This document shows, piece by piece, positions 34,055 through 44,545 of a stretch of 64,000 nt of DNA. The translations under genes were made by a program, and so were the position numbers. Source of the DNA: Jaapia argillacea MUCL 33604 (taxonomy: Eukaryota > Basidiomycota > Agaricomycetes > Jaapiales > Jaapiaceae); assembly GCA_000697665.1 (NCBI GenBank), contig KL197719.1, forward strand, positions 244,682 through 308,681. The letters are read 5' to 3'. How positions within the stretch are numbered: position 1 is the first letter of the stretch; each line of letters begins with the position of its first letter. The notes beneath the pieces are model-generated. The model worked only from the letters and a program-made list of their open reading frames with translations, was not told the origin of the DNA and did not search any database.

Positions 34055-34464
34055 CAGGTGTGAGTGCCCGTCGATCAATTCTCTGAATAATCCTCGCAGG
34101 AAAAAAGCAGGGCACGTGATGAGACCCTAACCCAACAATCCGCATTCAGACGTCACCCATTCAGACACATTCACACTTGTTTCACAAATCAAGCTATCAA
34201 CGATCCAAATCCTTGTTCAACATTGCCAATGTACAAATAAGCACAGTAACCAGAACGAAAGTACCCCCTCCCCAATAAAAATGCGGCGGAATTCACACGC
34301 GCGCCAAATATCCCTCTCCCTCCCTCTCCCTCTCTCCCCAAAAGTCGAAAGTCGAAAATAATCATAATGTCGTCAAAATGCATCGCATATCCCTGCATAT
34401 CCAAGAATCAGCATACAATACAATCCACACTAACCAATGCAAACCCCAACTCTACGTCGTGCCC
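34055..34464. other. Intergenic region between Dbp10 and the pheromone gene
   Basis: About 410 bp, pyrimidine-rich on the plus strand (CCCTCTCC runs near 34310-34340). No coding frame was recognised. It holds the Dbp10 promoter and the 3' end of the pheromone gene. Confidence 0.5.
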
Positions 34465-34647
34465 TCAAGCGACGACGCAATATGAATTCCCCCCTCCCCC
34501 GCCACACTCTTCCTCAACAGGACCTCCACCAACAGACATAGAATTCGCAACGACACAATAAGAGTTTCCCCCTCCCCCACCACATTCTTCCTCAACAGGA
34601 GTGGATGACTCGGGGAGAGTGAAGAGTGTTGGGAAGAATGTGTCCAT
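34465..34647 (-). CDS. Lipopeptide mating-pheromone precursor with two peptide units (CaaX end CVVA)
   Basis: A 60-residue intronless frame. It opens MDTFFPTLFTLPESST, matching the MD-S/T-F opening common in Agaricomycete pheromone precursors. It then has two identical 18-residue units, PVEEECGGGGGNSYCVVA, at residues 17-34 and 43-60, joined by NSMSVGGG. The last four residues, CVVA, form a CaaX box for farnesylation and carboxymethylation of the cysteine. In this family the mature peptide is cut from the C-terminus after an acidic or charged motif; EEE before the glycine run would fit, which is inference. The product would be exported by a Ste6-type transporter and sensed by an STE3-type receptor. 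A TATA box lies about 100 bp upstream. The gene is too small for standard gene callers. Confidence 0.82.
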   Translation of the reverse strand: MDTFFPTLFTLPESSTPVEEECGGGGGNSYCVVANSMSVGGGPVEEECGGGGGNSYCVVA

Positions 34648-34663
34648 TGCTGGTTGGTGTTTG

Positions 34664-34715
34664 GGTTGGTTGGTTGGTTGGTTGGTTGGTTGGTTGGTTG
34701 GTTGGTTGGTTGGTT
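34664..34715. repeat. (TTGG)n tetranucleotide microsatellite in the pheromone gene leader
   Basis: About 13 uninterrupted copies of TTGG on the plus strand (CCAA on the sense strand of the pheromone gene) lie between its TATA box and start codon. Copy number is likely to vary between strains. Confidence 0.92.
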
Positions 34716-34743
34716 GAGGGAGAGTGAGGGAATGAGGGAGGCG

Positions 34744-34750
34744 TTTTATA
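34744..34750 (-). promoter_or_regulatory. TATA box of the pheromone gene
   Basis: TATAAAA on the minus strand lies about 100 bp upstream of the ATG at 34647. Its position supports real transcription of the small frame. Confidence 0.6.
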
Positions 34751-35690
34751 TGCTGGACGAGGTCGGTGTACTACGGCGGGAAACAATAAGGATGAAGGTG
34801 AGACACCGTATAGTTTTCGAGTGAACCCCAGGGGTCATCCCAATATCGTTACCTGAATGAGACAACAAACACACCCAAGTCATTTCTCACAAGACAAGAA
34901 AACATCTCCGAGAAACGAGAAACGAGAGCCGAACGAGGTAGTTCGAACACTCACCCAATGACCGCCCAACAATCACCACAGTCTGAGAGCCGAGGGAACG
35001 CACACAAAGACAGCTGCAGTCAAGATATCATGTCTCAAAAAACAAGAAAACATCCCCGAGAAACGAGAAACGAGTCCCGAGAACCGGACGAGGTGGTCCA
35101 AACGCACACCCGATGAACACCCAACAGATATCACAGTCCACGAGCTAGATGAACCACACAACGACGGTCAAGACAGTCTGACGTTCATCTTTAGAGTGCG
35201 CACAAGCTGATTTCCGAGACAAGATGGAAAGTCGTCCAAGCAAACCATCATTTCAGTCAGACATATTCCACCATCACCGCATAGCGATAAACCCCAAGGG
35301 AGCGCCACACACAGACTGAGGGGAGGCCCCCTAGAAATCGACCTGAAGCTCGCCGACTTGTCGCACAGTTGGACGACGGATCCAACTGGTTGAGTTGTAT
35401 CCTTCGTCATTTCCCCATTTCGACTCGGGAAACCACAAACAATAACGGTGAGACAAACCACGAGCCCACGAGCCCACAATGACCAGCATCGCCCCCTGGA
35501 TTCGAAGCGATGCTATCCAATCAATAACTCCCAGAGGGCCAAGGATGTCCCCGACGTGTCGCAATACCCGAGGGGAGCCACTCAAAAGTGCAAGGTGCCA
35601 ACGACTCCCGGTGGCCTCAGAAAAAGCAAATCAATCTTTGATCCATCTATCCAAAATCAGAAACACAAGTCTAGGAGAGGGCGAAGGACT
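34748..35690. other. Gene-poor region upstream of the pheromone gene
   Basis: About 940 bp with no recognisable protein. It contains the 148-bp tandem duplication listed separately. I searched for further pheromone-type frames (MD-S/T-F start, CaaX end) and for an STE3 receptor and saw none. Confidence 0.5.
34881..35180. repeat. Tandem duplication with a unit of about 148 bp
   Basis: Copies at 34881-35028 and 35029-about 35180 share the core acaagaaaacat(c/t)...gagaaacgagaaacgag, then diverged but alignable sequence through a shared 'cagtcaagata / ggtcaagacag' end. The offset measured from the shared acaagaaaac core (34894 and 35042) is 148 bp. No frame is kept, so it is probably non-coding. 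Confidence 0.8.
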
Positions 35691-37617
35691 CTACTCCCGA
35701 AGGTATCGTTTATAAACCTCATTCTCCGTCTCTTCCACATACGGATACCCAAGCTTTTTCAAAAAACTTTCAAATTCCGCACTCTCGTTTGGTGGGACTT
35801 GGATTCCAGCCAAGACTTTTCCGAGGTCTGTTCTCCAACGTCGTTAGTTCAGGATTTCGAGGGAAAGGAGGATGAGGAGGACTGACCGGCACCGTGGTTG
35901 CGATAATGGAATAGAGAGATGTTCCAACCGCTATGCATCCCCACCAAGAAATTCCTCAACGCTCCCGGTCTCTCAGGGAACTCTACAACCCCATCAGTAA
36001 ATCACACATTCTCCACCCAAAACCCCAAAATACTCACCAAACCTAAACACCCTCTCATTCGGCACAGTCTTCGCCCCTCCAACCATATACCTAGCATGAC
36101 TCTTCGCCAACTCATTCTCACTAATATCATACCCTTTCATCCCTTCTCTTTCCAGCGCAGCTAGTACGTCCGTAACTTCTTTTGTACGGTTATCAGATGC
36201 TAGTTTGAATGAGAGGAAGACGTGTGCTAGGGTTGGGGAGTTGTAGCGGTATATGAACTCTGTCGTCGCTCGTGGATGGATCAAACCATGCAGAGCGATG
36301 AAACTGGATTTCATCCATCAACATCGGTGTGGGAAACGCAAGGAAGGAACTTGGAACGTACCTCCCAGGTCTTTCGGGAATCTCAACGCTCAACAGAGCT
36401 TCCCTACCTTCACCCAACTCTGCACGTTCAGCTACGAATCTTAATCGATCAAAATTCATGTTGGCACCACTGACGACTGCTACGAAACGTTTTTGTGCGC
36501 CGAGTAGTTTGTTTTCGATGATGTAGCGTTTTAGGCCTGCCAGGGCTAATGCTCCTGCTGGTTCGGTTATCGAGCGGGTCTCTATTTTCCGAAATAAGTG
36601 TATGAGATGAGTGGCCGAGTGGATGGGAACGAACCTTCAAAGATATCCTTGATAGCAGCGCAAAGCTCATCCGTATCAACTTTGACCACCCCATCCAACA
36701 ACTGCTTGCAAATCCTAAACGGCTCCTCTCCCACAATCTTAACAGCAGTCCCATCACTAAACGGCCCAACCTCACTCAACGTAACCCTCTCCCCCTTCTC
36801 CAAACTCCTAGCCATAGCATCCCCATCAACAGTCTCAGCTCCAATCACTTTCATCCCAGGCCCTCCAATCCTCTTGACATACTCACAAATACCAGCAACC
36901 AAACCACCTCCACCAACAGCAGCGAAGATGCCATCGAGGGATTCGGAATCGGATAGTTGTTTGAGGATTTCGAGGCCTACTGTTCCTTGGCCTGAGATGA
37001 CGAGGGGGTCGTCGTATGGTGGGACGAAGGTAAGACCGTGGGTTGAGGCTAGGCGGGCACATTCGGTTTTGGCTTCGTCGAAATCGAGGCCGTGTAAGAC
37101 GACTTTGGCGTTTAGGCGGGAGACGGCGCGGACTTTGATTGTGGGGGTTCCTTTGGGCATTACGATGGTACATGGGATGCCGAGGCGTGCGCCGGATAGT
37201 GCGACTCCTTGTGCGTGGTTGCCTGGAGGATAGGTTAGTTGTAGATAGGATGAGAGGTTGGGCGGGGGAGAAGGTGTGAAGGGGGATTAGTGCGAGAGTT
37301 ACGCACAACTAACCAGCGCTACAAGTGACCACTCCTTTCCATCGTTCCTGCTCGGGGATATTGGCCATAAAATTGTACGCCCCTCTAATCTTGAAACTAA
37401 ACACTTCTTGAAGATCTTCCCTCTTTAGCCATATCTGGTTACCGAGCTTTGCGCTTAGATTGGGTGCGAAGACTAGTGGTGTCTCTTTTAGGATGTCGTA
37501 GACTTTTGAGGTGAGGATGAGACGAAGGTAGTCGGGTGTCCCGTTTGGTAGGTGGTGATGAGGTGAGAGACGGGGATAGGATAGGGGTTCTGGTGCTGCG
37601 GAGGAGTATTCGAGCAT
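35691..37617 (-). CDS. ILV1: Threonine dehydratase (threonine ammonia-lyase) with C-terminal regulatory domain
   Basis: The minus-strand gene starts [17 protein letters not shown]. The catalytic domain shows [18 protein letters not shown], the PLP lysine in [45 protein letters not shown], and the glycine loop [12 protein letters not shown]. The conserved [19 protein letters not shown] comes next. The C-terminal part has two ACT-like regulatory repeats ([12 protein letters not shown]...; [18 protein letters not shown]), ending KRYLRE. The enzyme deaminates threonine to 2-oxobutanoate, the first step of isoleucine synthesis, and is feedback-inhibited by isoleucine through the ACT part. The fungal enzyme acts in mitochondria, but this start shows no clear presequence; an upstream exon may be missing. 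Confidence 0.9.
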
Positions 37618-38368
37618 GATGAGATGACTTTTGGGATAGAGAAAGTTGTGGGATGTGATATAGTTTTTGATCGTGTGTTTGCAAGGAGGAAATGACTCGG
37701 GAGGGTAAATCCGGAAGTTGCCGTGGGAAGACGAGCTGAACGCTAAGTAACATTTTGCGAGGCTTTATGGAGAGTGTAGGATGTGAATGAGGATGGATTG
37801 ATAGTGACGAGGTACAAAAGGCGACTGCGACGCTCGCTATATCCATGCATCACTGCCCGCCGCCTTCAAAGCGCCCACGACAATCCCCATATAGCCCTGC
37901 AACCTGGTGACCGGACACAAATGTAAACCTTGGGTTTGAGCCTGGCGACATGGATGAGAACCTCGGAAGACTTGCCTGGACATGGCAGCCCGATGTTGGG
38001 CCGACAGGTGTCTTGATTCCTCGACAACAATGCCGGAGAAACCGTCGGTCGTCAGAGCATCCTCAAGTCAGCACCATACGACGCGCAATATTGCCTATAA
38101 ATTGACTAAACCATGAATATGGGCAACGGCACCAGGATGAGCAGTTGGCAGCTTCAGCAACGGGGCGGACAACGAGCTCGGTGTTGTACACGATGACGGC
38201 GAGACGGAACGAGTAGCGTGCGAGTTGGCTCCCAAATCGGCAATTATGATAAGGGGGAAAAAGTAGCGTGACCGTGGACATGGATCCAAAGAGCTAAACC
38301 GTAGACCAACCCTTTCCCTCCTCCCGCCCCCCCATTATTCACCCTGTAAAACTTTCCTACTCCCTGAC
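37618..38368. other. Divergent intergenic region (about 750 bp)
   Basis: It lies between the starts of threonine dehydratase (-) and the PHD-finger gene (+). Frames up to about 135 residues on the minus strand overlap the possible 5' exon of threonine dehydratase but do not read as a known presequence. Nothing else was seen. Confidence 0.45.
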
Positions 38369-40846
38369 ATGGCCCAAGCGGCAACGGCGACGATGGGTCC
38401 GCCACTCTCACCCGTAACAAGAGAGCCCAGACGTTCCGGACGGCGCTCAACTTTCACCAACAACGCAAACGGCGGTGGGTCATCGAAATCCCCCGAAGGC
38501 AGCGTAGCCGAATCTTCATCAACTGGCGCAGCGACAACTACAGCTCCAAGGTCGAAAGAAAATCTACACAGATCGACTTCGGCTAGTTCGACGAGGAGCA
38601 AGCGAGCCAAGATTGAGGAGGTCGAGGACCCCAGCCTCGATGACCACCTCCACCCACACCCTCAGAAGAACGGCACAACAAACGGAAATGGTCGAACAAC
38701 TAAACGAAAAGGGAAGGAAAAGGAAATCGAGAAAGAAAAGGCTGCTGAGGCTGCCAGTGACGTCCTGCCCAAACACCGGTCCCCTACTGGGGACGACGGT
38801 ACCGACCAGCCAGAGGAAGAGGAGGAAGCTGGCATCACGCGCTGTGTGTGTGGAGGTTCAGGTGGGCATTGGTTATTTATACTATCGACGTGACGTGGGC
38901 TGACCGATATGCTTGGGCCACAGGAGAGGACAACGAAGACGCCGGTGAATTTATGGTCCAGTGTGAGACGTGTAAAGTCTGGCAACACGGTCTCTGCATG
39001 GGATACGAGGCTGAATCGCAGATATCTGCCGACGAGGACTACTTTTGTGAGCAATGTAGGCCTGATCTGCATTCCGACCTTCTCAAGTGAGTCTCCCCAC
39101 GATCGCCTTGCCACTTCATGCCGACTCATCCACAACTTCTTGTCGTCGTGTTTATTGTTCCTGTTCAGACAACTGGCCACAAAAAAGAAAACAAGACACG
39201 TCTCCAACTCCTCTCATCCACCCTCAAATCCACAACAACAGCAACAACCACACCCGCCACAACCGAACCCTACCCAATCTACCCCTGCTCCTTTATCCCA
39301 AGGCAACCCAAACTCGAGTACGAACCCCGTGTGCTCAACGCCGAACCCACGTTCATCCCGCTCGCACTCTCCATCACATCTCATGCACAAACCACACAAA
39401 CGGCGGAATACGATGAACAGTAGGGATGCCGCATATGACGAGAGCCTCCAAGAAGTGATTGAGCAATCTGCTGCCGAAGCTGCTGCTGCTGAGGCAGCCG
39501 CCCACGGTACCCCCGGCAGTGTTAATGGAATAGGTGGTGTTAATGGGAACGGAGAGGTCGTCGCCGAGGACGACGAGAGTGCGCTCAGTGTTGGAGGTCC
39601 AAAGAAACGGAAAAGGACTGGGGATGATGGGTCAGTTGCCTCCATATAGCTTACAAGTTGATGCTAACGATGCTCGGATCCCCATTGTAGAACCTTGATG
39701 AAGAGGACAAGATCCACGTCGAGTGCTTCTGAACACCCTGCAGTATCAAACGCTGGACGTGATCCCACGCCTGTAAACGGACAAGCCAAGGCTCCGCCAG
39801 CTCCTCCGAAGGCGCCGACTGGCCGAAACAAACGTGGTGGCCGCAAGGCTGCCAAGGAGGTTGATATGGTATCTCTCGAGGGCGATGATGGTGAGTCTTT
39901 ATTTCCTCCAGCCAACCTGTATGTATTAACACCAGGAACGCATCGAGATGTGACACCCAGCTCTGCCAACGCTACGAAACGACAAGGACATACCGGTGGC
40001 GGAGGAGGCGGACGAGCGAAAGGTGGACCAGGTGGCCTCAAACGTGCACCACCTTCCTACGTATCACATGCATCAGGCAGTGCCCCTCAAGAGCCTCCCC
40101 CTCCGATTCGAAGAAACCACCACTCCGCTACTGCTGGACCCTCAAATACACGCAGTCACGCCTCGACCTCAGCGGCCGCTTCCAGGGCGTATCACCAAAC
40201 TCACGAATACGCAGTATCCCAGCAGCCGTTATGGACGAGTTGGCACCTGCCTGACTATCTGGCCCATCTAGACACCGCGTTACCCAGTAGAGAGCCTCTA
40301 CCGTTGCGAGTTCAGAGTTCAGGTCTGAGTGGGTTGGCGACTTACAATGCCAATAACAACCACGTCAGTGGGAGCATCGGCGGGCGAGATTCTGAGGTTG
40401 CGGTCGAAGGGGTGACGATAGAGAGGGGTGTGAAAGTCAAGTGGCCTGCGAAGAGGATGAGTGTGGCGGATATGAACAAGAGGGTTAGAGCTCTTGTTGA
40501 GTGGGTTGGGAGGGAGCAAGCTAGTGCTTCGGAACGTATGAGGAGGCGAGACGCGCTGGAACGGGCTTTGCGAGAGGAAGTTCTTGGCGTGGGTGTCAAT
40601 GGGGATGAGATGATGGTTGACGGCGAAGTCGACTCTCCGATGGTTCAGCGAGGCGCTGGAAGCGATTGGATTGGCGGCGGTCCTGGGAGATCTGGGAGCT
40701 CAGAGCCCCGGTACGCGACGCAGACGACCATGAAGATGATGGAGGAGCTTATGGAGGAGTTGATTGGGTTCCAGGAGAAGTTTGGCCCTGGTGCCAAGAC
40801 GAAAGAGAGAGATAGGAGGGGCGGTGGTGGTGTTCTTGTTGCGTGA
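38369..40846 (+). CDS. PHD-finger protein, Cti6-like (Rpd3L histone-deacetylase complex candidate)
   Basis: The spliced protein starts MAQAATATMGPPLSPVTREP. After a basic, low-complexity N-terminus a PHD finger spans an intron near residue 160: RCVCGGSG / EDNEDAGEFMVQCETCKVWQHG, LCMGYEAE, DEDYFCEQCRPDLH, with the Cys4-His-Cys3 ligands in place. The rest is Pro/Ser/Ala-rich with basic nuclear-localisation-like clusters (KKRKRTGDD), a polar middle, and a conserved C-terminal block containing WTSWHLPDYLAHLDTALP, IERGVKVKWPAKRMSVADM, NKRVRALVEWVGREQ and a terminal helix. Yeast Cti6 reads H3K4 methylation within Rpd3L; the PHD, basic flanks and C-terminal block fit that family. Complex membership is inferred. 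Confidence 0.8.
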
Positions 40847-41217
40847 TGATGTGGTGGATGAGTTGTTTCTTTTGCTTGGTTTGCACATCGTTTTCTTGGG
40901 GAGGTTTTATCCATTATCTTTGTCCATTATTTCGTCACCATTGACTTGTCGTTTCTCGCTCTTTCATCTCGTCTCATTTTTTTTACTCCCTGTTAATGCT
41001 ACTCTCCCTGTGTAACCTACCGTTACCTTATATCGGTATCCTTAGCCACTGCCATTCCACGATGGTTTTCGTCCTGAGGCCTGATACCATGATGGGCCTG
41101 ATCACCAAGTAATGGCCTTCGCGTACTCATCACGTGCGTCACGCGACAACTACAAGCGCCTTCCCGTCACAGTCGCGGCGTTCAATTCTTTCTTGCTCCT
41201 CCCCAAGTCGTTCTGCG
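40847..41217. other. Intergenic region
   Basis: About 370 bp holding the 3' flank of the PHD gene and the promoter of the next gene. A frame starting at 41112 overlaps the next gene out of phase and is not supported. Confidence 0.5.
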
Positions 41218-42401
41218 ATGGCCGCTGCACACGGCATAACAAATGTTTTGGGTATCGATCAAAATGGAAATCCTGTTACTCTTCGTCAAGTTTCCCTCGA
41301 CACCGTGACAGGTACCAAGAGGAAACGCATACTTACAATCTCTAATGGCGGTAAGGTTACGGAATGTACGTGGTTTGGGACGCGTTCTGACGGTATCCGT
41401 CCTTCTACAGGGGTTCTTGATCTACAGGGGCCTTTTCTCCCTGTGACCCCAGAGGTGGGCTGTTTTTGAACACAGATACGCGTTTTCGAACCTGTGCTCA
41501 TTCTGGCACGGTTTCCCAGGTTGTTGAAGCGATGCGCCTCCGGATCATAGAGGTGCGTAGTAAAATTGAGCTATAATTTGACCCATCTCTTATATTTGCC
41601 CATTATCAGTTGGAGGACGAACTTGCCTCCCAAAGGCCCACCAAACGGGCCAAAGCTGCCTCGTCTTCGGCTTTGCCAGAAGCCCCCGTGGCCGGTCCCT
41701 CCAATACTGTTTCAGCAGCCGCTACCAAAGCCGAAGAGAAGAAGAAAAAGATACAACTGAAGAAGATGTATGACCGGTTCGTGCTCTCCCTCCTATCCGT
41801 AGCAGCCATGGCAACTCTCATCGAAATTAAGTGTGAAGAAGGAATGCAAATCGGATACCTGCAAGTTCCAAGGGTCACCTAAAACCATCAAATTCGATGA
41901 AGTACTCGAGTTTGCCGAGTTTCAGAACTTATTTGTTGGCAAGGGTCGGCTTGTGCAACCTACGCTAGACAATAAGCCCAAGAGCACTGTTTGGATTGTG
42001 GACTATGTATGTCTCCTTCCACGAGCGCTTTCGGGTTTTAGTATTCATCGAATTCGTCTTGGGTGTTTTAGACGACACAAGCAGAACTCCAAGAACTTTT
42101 TGGAGATGAATTGAAGCCCCTCAAAGGCAACCGATGGTCCGTTGGTGGTAAGTCATTCCCCCGCCACCACTCTCCGTACAGTCTCATTCATTCCCTTCCG
42201 ATACCAGGCGTCCCAACCCGCGGTGGTGGCTTTGGCTTCGGAGGTGGATCCACATTCTCTAAATCCTCCAAGATCGGAGCGGTCGACGTGGAGGTTACGT
42301 CTCTCGAAGTAAACTATTCGAAGAACACCATGAAATGCTCCTTGAAATTTGAGGTTCGGCAAATTGGGGGTGGCGGCTATGATTCGGATGGTTATTGGTA
42401 G
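41218..42401 (+). CDS. Conserved basidiomycete protein of unknown function
   Basis: I do not recognise a named domain. The spliced protein runs MAAAHGITNVLGIDQNG, RKRILTISNGGKVTE, VLDLQGPFLPVTPE, VVEAMRLRIIELEDELASQ (short coiled coil), a basic Lys/Ala-rich linker, then a compact C-terminal module: LKKECKSDTCKFQGSPKTIKF, EFQNLFVGKGRLVQPT, NKPKSTVWIVDY, TTQAELQELFG, LKGNRWSVGG, GGGFGFGGGS, VDVEVTSLEVNYSKN, MKCSLKFEVRQIGGGG. The spaced cysteines (ECKSDTC) could bind metal. Glycine-rich loops and beta-type segments suggest a folded domain. At least six exons fit GT-AG junctions with phase preserved. Location and role are unknown. Confidence 0.65.
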
Positions 42402-42682
42402 GTTTCGATCCATACTGGCGGAAGCGCCCAGGAAGGTGTTCCATATGTCTTGTACCATATTGTAAGAAAGATTCTTGGCTGTCTGTCTACCCACTCCCTA
42501 GCTTTTAGACTCGGTTACGCTTTTCATAATTACAGTCTATAATGTAACGCTACATCGACGCTATTCCTAGGTTAGTTTATATGTCCATTATCGTTCTATG
42601 TGATATCGTGCAAGCAGGGTATATCCCCTCTCCCAATGTCAATAAGTCCTGGCAGCCAACAACGAACGACCCGTACGCCAGG

Positions 42683-44545
42683 TCACCGACTCGCCATCAT
42701 GATTTCACCACCCCCACTATCCAAACAGTTCACCTCCGCCTTGTCTACAGCAGTAGTTTGTGATTCCAAGTCATCCCCACCGAGAGTTGAATTGCACGCG
42801 GTGAACATCGTCTCGACCGTACCAGAAGTCCTGGATGAGAAGATAGGTCGGGAAGTGACGACGGCCGCTCGTGCGCGTCCTGTATCTGGAGGGTTGGCGG
42901 TGGGGTTATTTCTCCTGGGAGGGGAGACGTTGTTCGAGGTGGAAGGATCTTGGATTGTCCGGCCGAGGGCGACACGGACTATGATTAATGTTGGGACTAT
43001 GCCCTGGAAACGGAAAGAAACAAGTGGAAGATTAGAGGATCGGCTCGTGGAATGACGCGAGAAGGGACGCACGACGATTTGGTTGGCAACGCCCATTGCG
43101 ATCATCTAAACAACGCTATCAGCCAACGAAGCCATACCACACACAAGAAAGATTGCCCACCTCGAAACTACTAGGCCAGATAAGGTGCATGACCAAGTAT
43201 ACACACAAAGTAGTTGAATAGATGGCTCCAGATTCCACGCTGAAACCAGACCGCAAGCGAACAAGTCAGGAGGAGGGACGAAGGAAATTGGTGAAGTGGA
43301 GCGTACATCATAGCGACTGTACTCTGGTACAAGCAGAACCTCTTTTTGCCCAATGCTCCACAGACCTCTCTCGATATAATCCATATACGAGCCACTGAAG
43401 TCACATCCCAAACGTACGAAAGAAAAAGTGGTTCCGATTAGACTGTGAGTGTAAACAAAGGTTACTGGAAGGATACGTACCGATCAAGGCCGTAACAAAT
43501 ATATTCGTGATGATAGATACGATGATCCAAACGACGGTTAGTGTATTTAGTTCATTGGAGAGTGGGAACCAGTGGGGTGGAGGTGTTGTCATGTCTAGTG
43601 GAGCATCTCTGCGGGTAAAGTAGAGTTTGACGTTGACGTTCGCTTCGATGTAACCTATAACTGGTTGGAAGTGGATGGTAAGCCGGTGACATGGGAGAAT
43701 ATGAGATGGAATGAGAGATGACTTACCTGAGGCGGTGATTACGAGGATTGTGGGGACGATGATGTAGCGATACTTTCGTTGGTAGACGATGAAGCAGCGA
43801 TAAATCTTTTGGGGGATTGACTGTCGTTCGGTAAAGGTCATACGGAAGAAGATAGGGGTATACTCACCAATAACCCATCAGCTATGGCCCTACAAGCAGA
43901 AAGTCAACGACCCAATCGTTATAACAATAAAGGTGAGAAAGACGTACTGATTCGTAACGAAAACCGTCTGCAAAACGGCCGACAACGCATTCCACCTATT
44001 CAACTCATCCACCCTAACCTGACTCTGACTCGTCGCAACATTACAGCTGCTACAGTTGCTCCCGATGCATTGGGTAGTGGTGATAACAACGGGTGATAAG
44101 ATAACCCGGACGAATTGGACGAGGAGGTGGGTTGTGCAGGTTAGGAAGAGGAGGGATGCGATGGAAGTGAGGATTGGGTTGATTTTGCGGGAACGGGAGA
44201 GGTAGAGGCAGGCTGTGAAGACTGTTACGAAGATTCCTGGGGTTCTGGAGTCAGAAGGGCATGGAAAGCCAGGGCGATTGGGACATACCATAGAGGATTG
44301 TCTCAACCTTTCGAGAGATGAGTTAGTCATGGAGGATCTGGCGGTACCCGGATACCCACCCATAAAGATGATATATAAGCCTGTATGGCAGAATCAATAA
44401 ACTAAGAGCGAAAAATACGGAGATCAAACTCACAATGTAGTACGAAAGGCCACACATATCGAGTCCACTCGTTGAGTCCGACGTTGAAGGTCAAGGTGAA
44501 GAGGTCGCATTCAACTCGACTCTACGCACAATAAATGCGATGACG
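42683..44545 (-). CDS. Seven-helix membrane protein of the Agaricomycete-expanded type
   Basis: Exons on the minus strand read VETILYG / IFVTVFTACLYLSRSRK, ILTSIASLLFLTCTTHLLVQF, ALSAVLQTVFVTNQ / AIADGLLIYRCFIVYQRKYRY, IIVPTILVITAS, NELNTLTVVWIIVSIITNIFVTALI, RIWIISRE, a helix ending in IESGAIYS, LCVYLVMHLIW and VANQIVGIVPTLIIVRVALGR, then a polar tail ending MMASR. The order of helices and the motifs TILYG, YRC, ESGAIYS and GIVPTLIIVRVALG are shared by a very large family of uncharacterised Agaricomycete seven-helix proteins. It is not an STE3 pheromone receptor. The first exon and start codon are not resolved; the span's right end is approximate. Confidence 0.6.

Noticed and set aside
34941-34990. 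TTCGAAC T-loop-like motif suggesting a tRNA
   Set aside because: No matching acceptor, D-arm or anticodon arm around it; it lies in the 148-bp tandem duplication.
34973-35161. 62-residue minus-strand frame within the tandem duplication
   Set aside because: It lacks a CaaX end and an MD-S/T-F start, and the frame is not shared by both repeat copies.
42683-44545. STE3-type pheromone receptor near the pheromone gene
   Set aside because: The seven-helix protein has TILYG, YRC, ESGAIYS and GIVPTLIIVRV motifs of the broad Agaricomycete family, not STE3 motifs.
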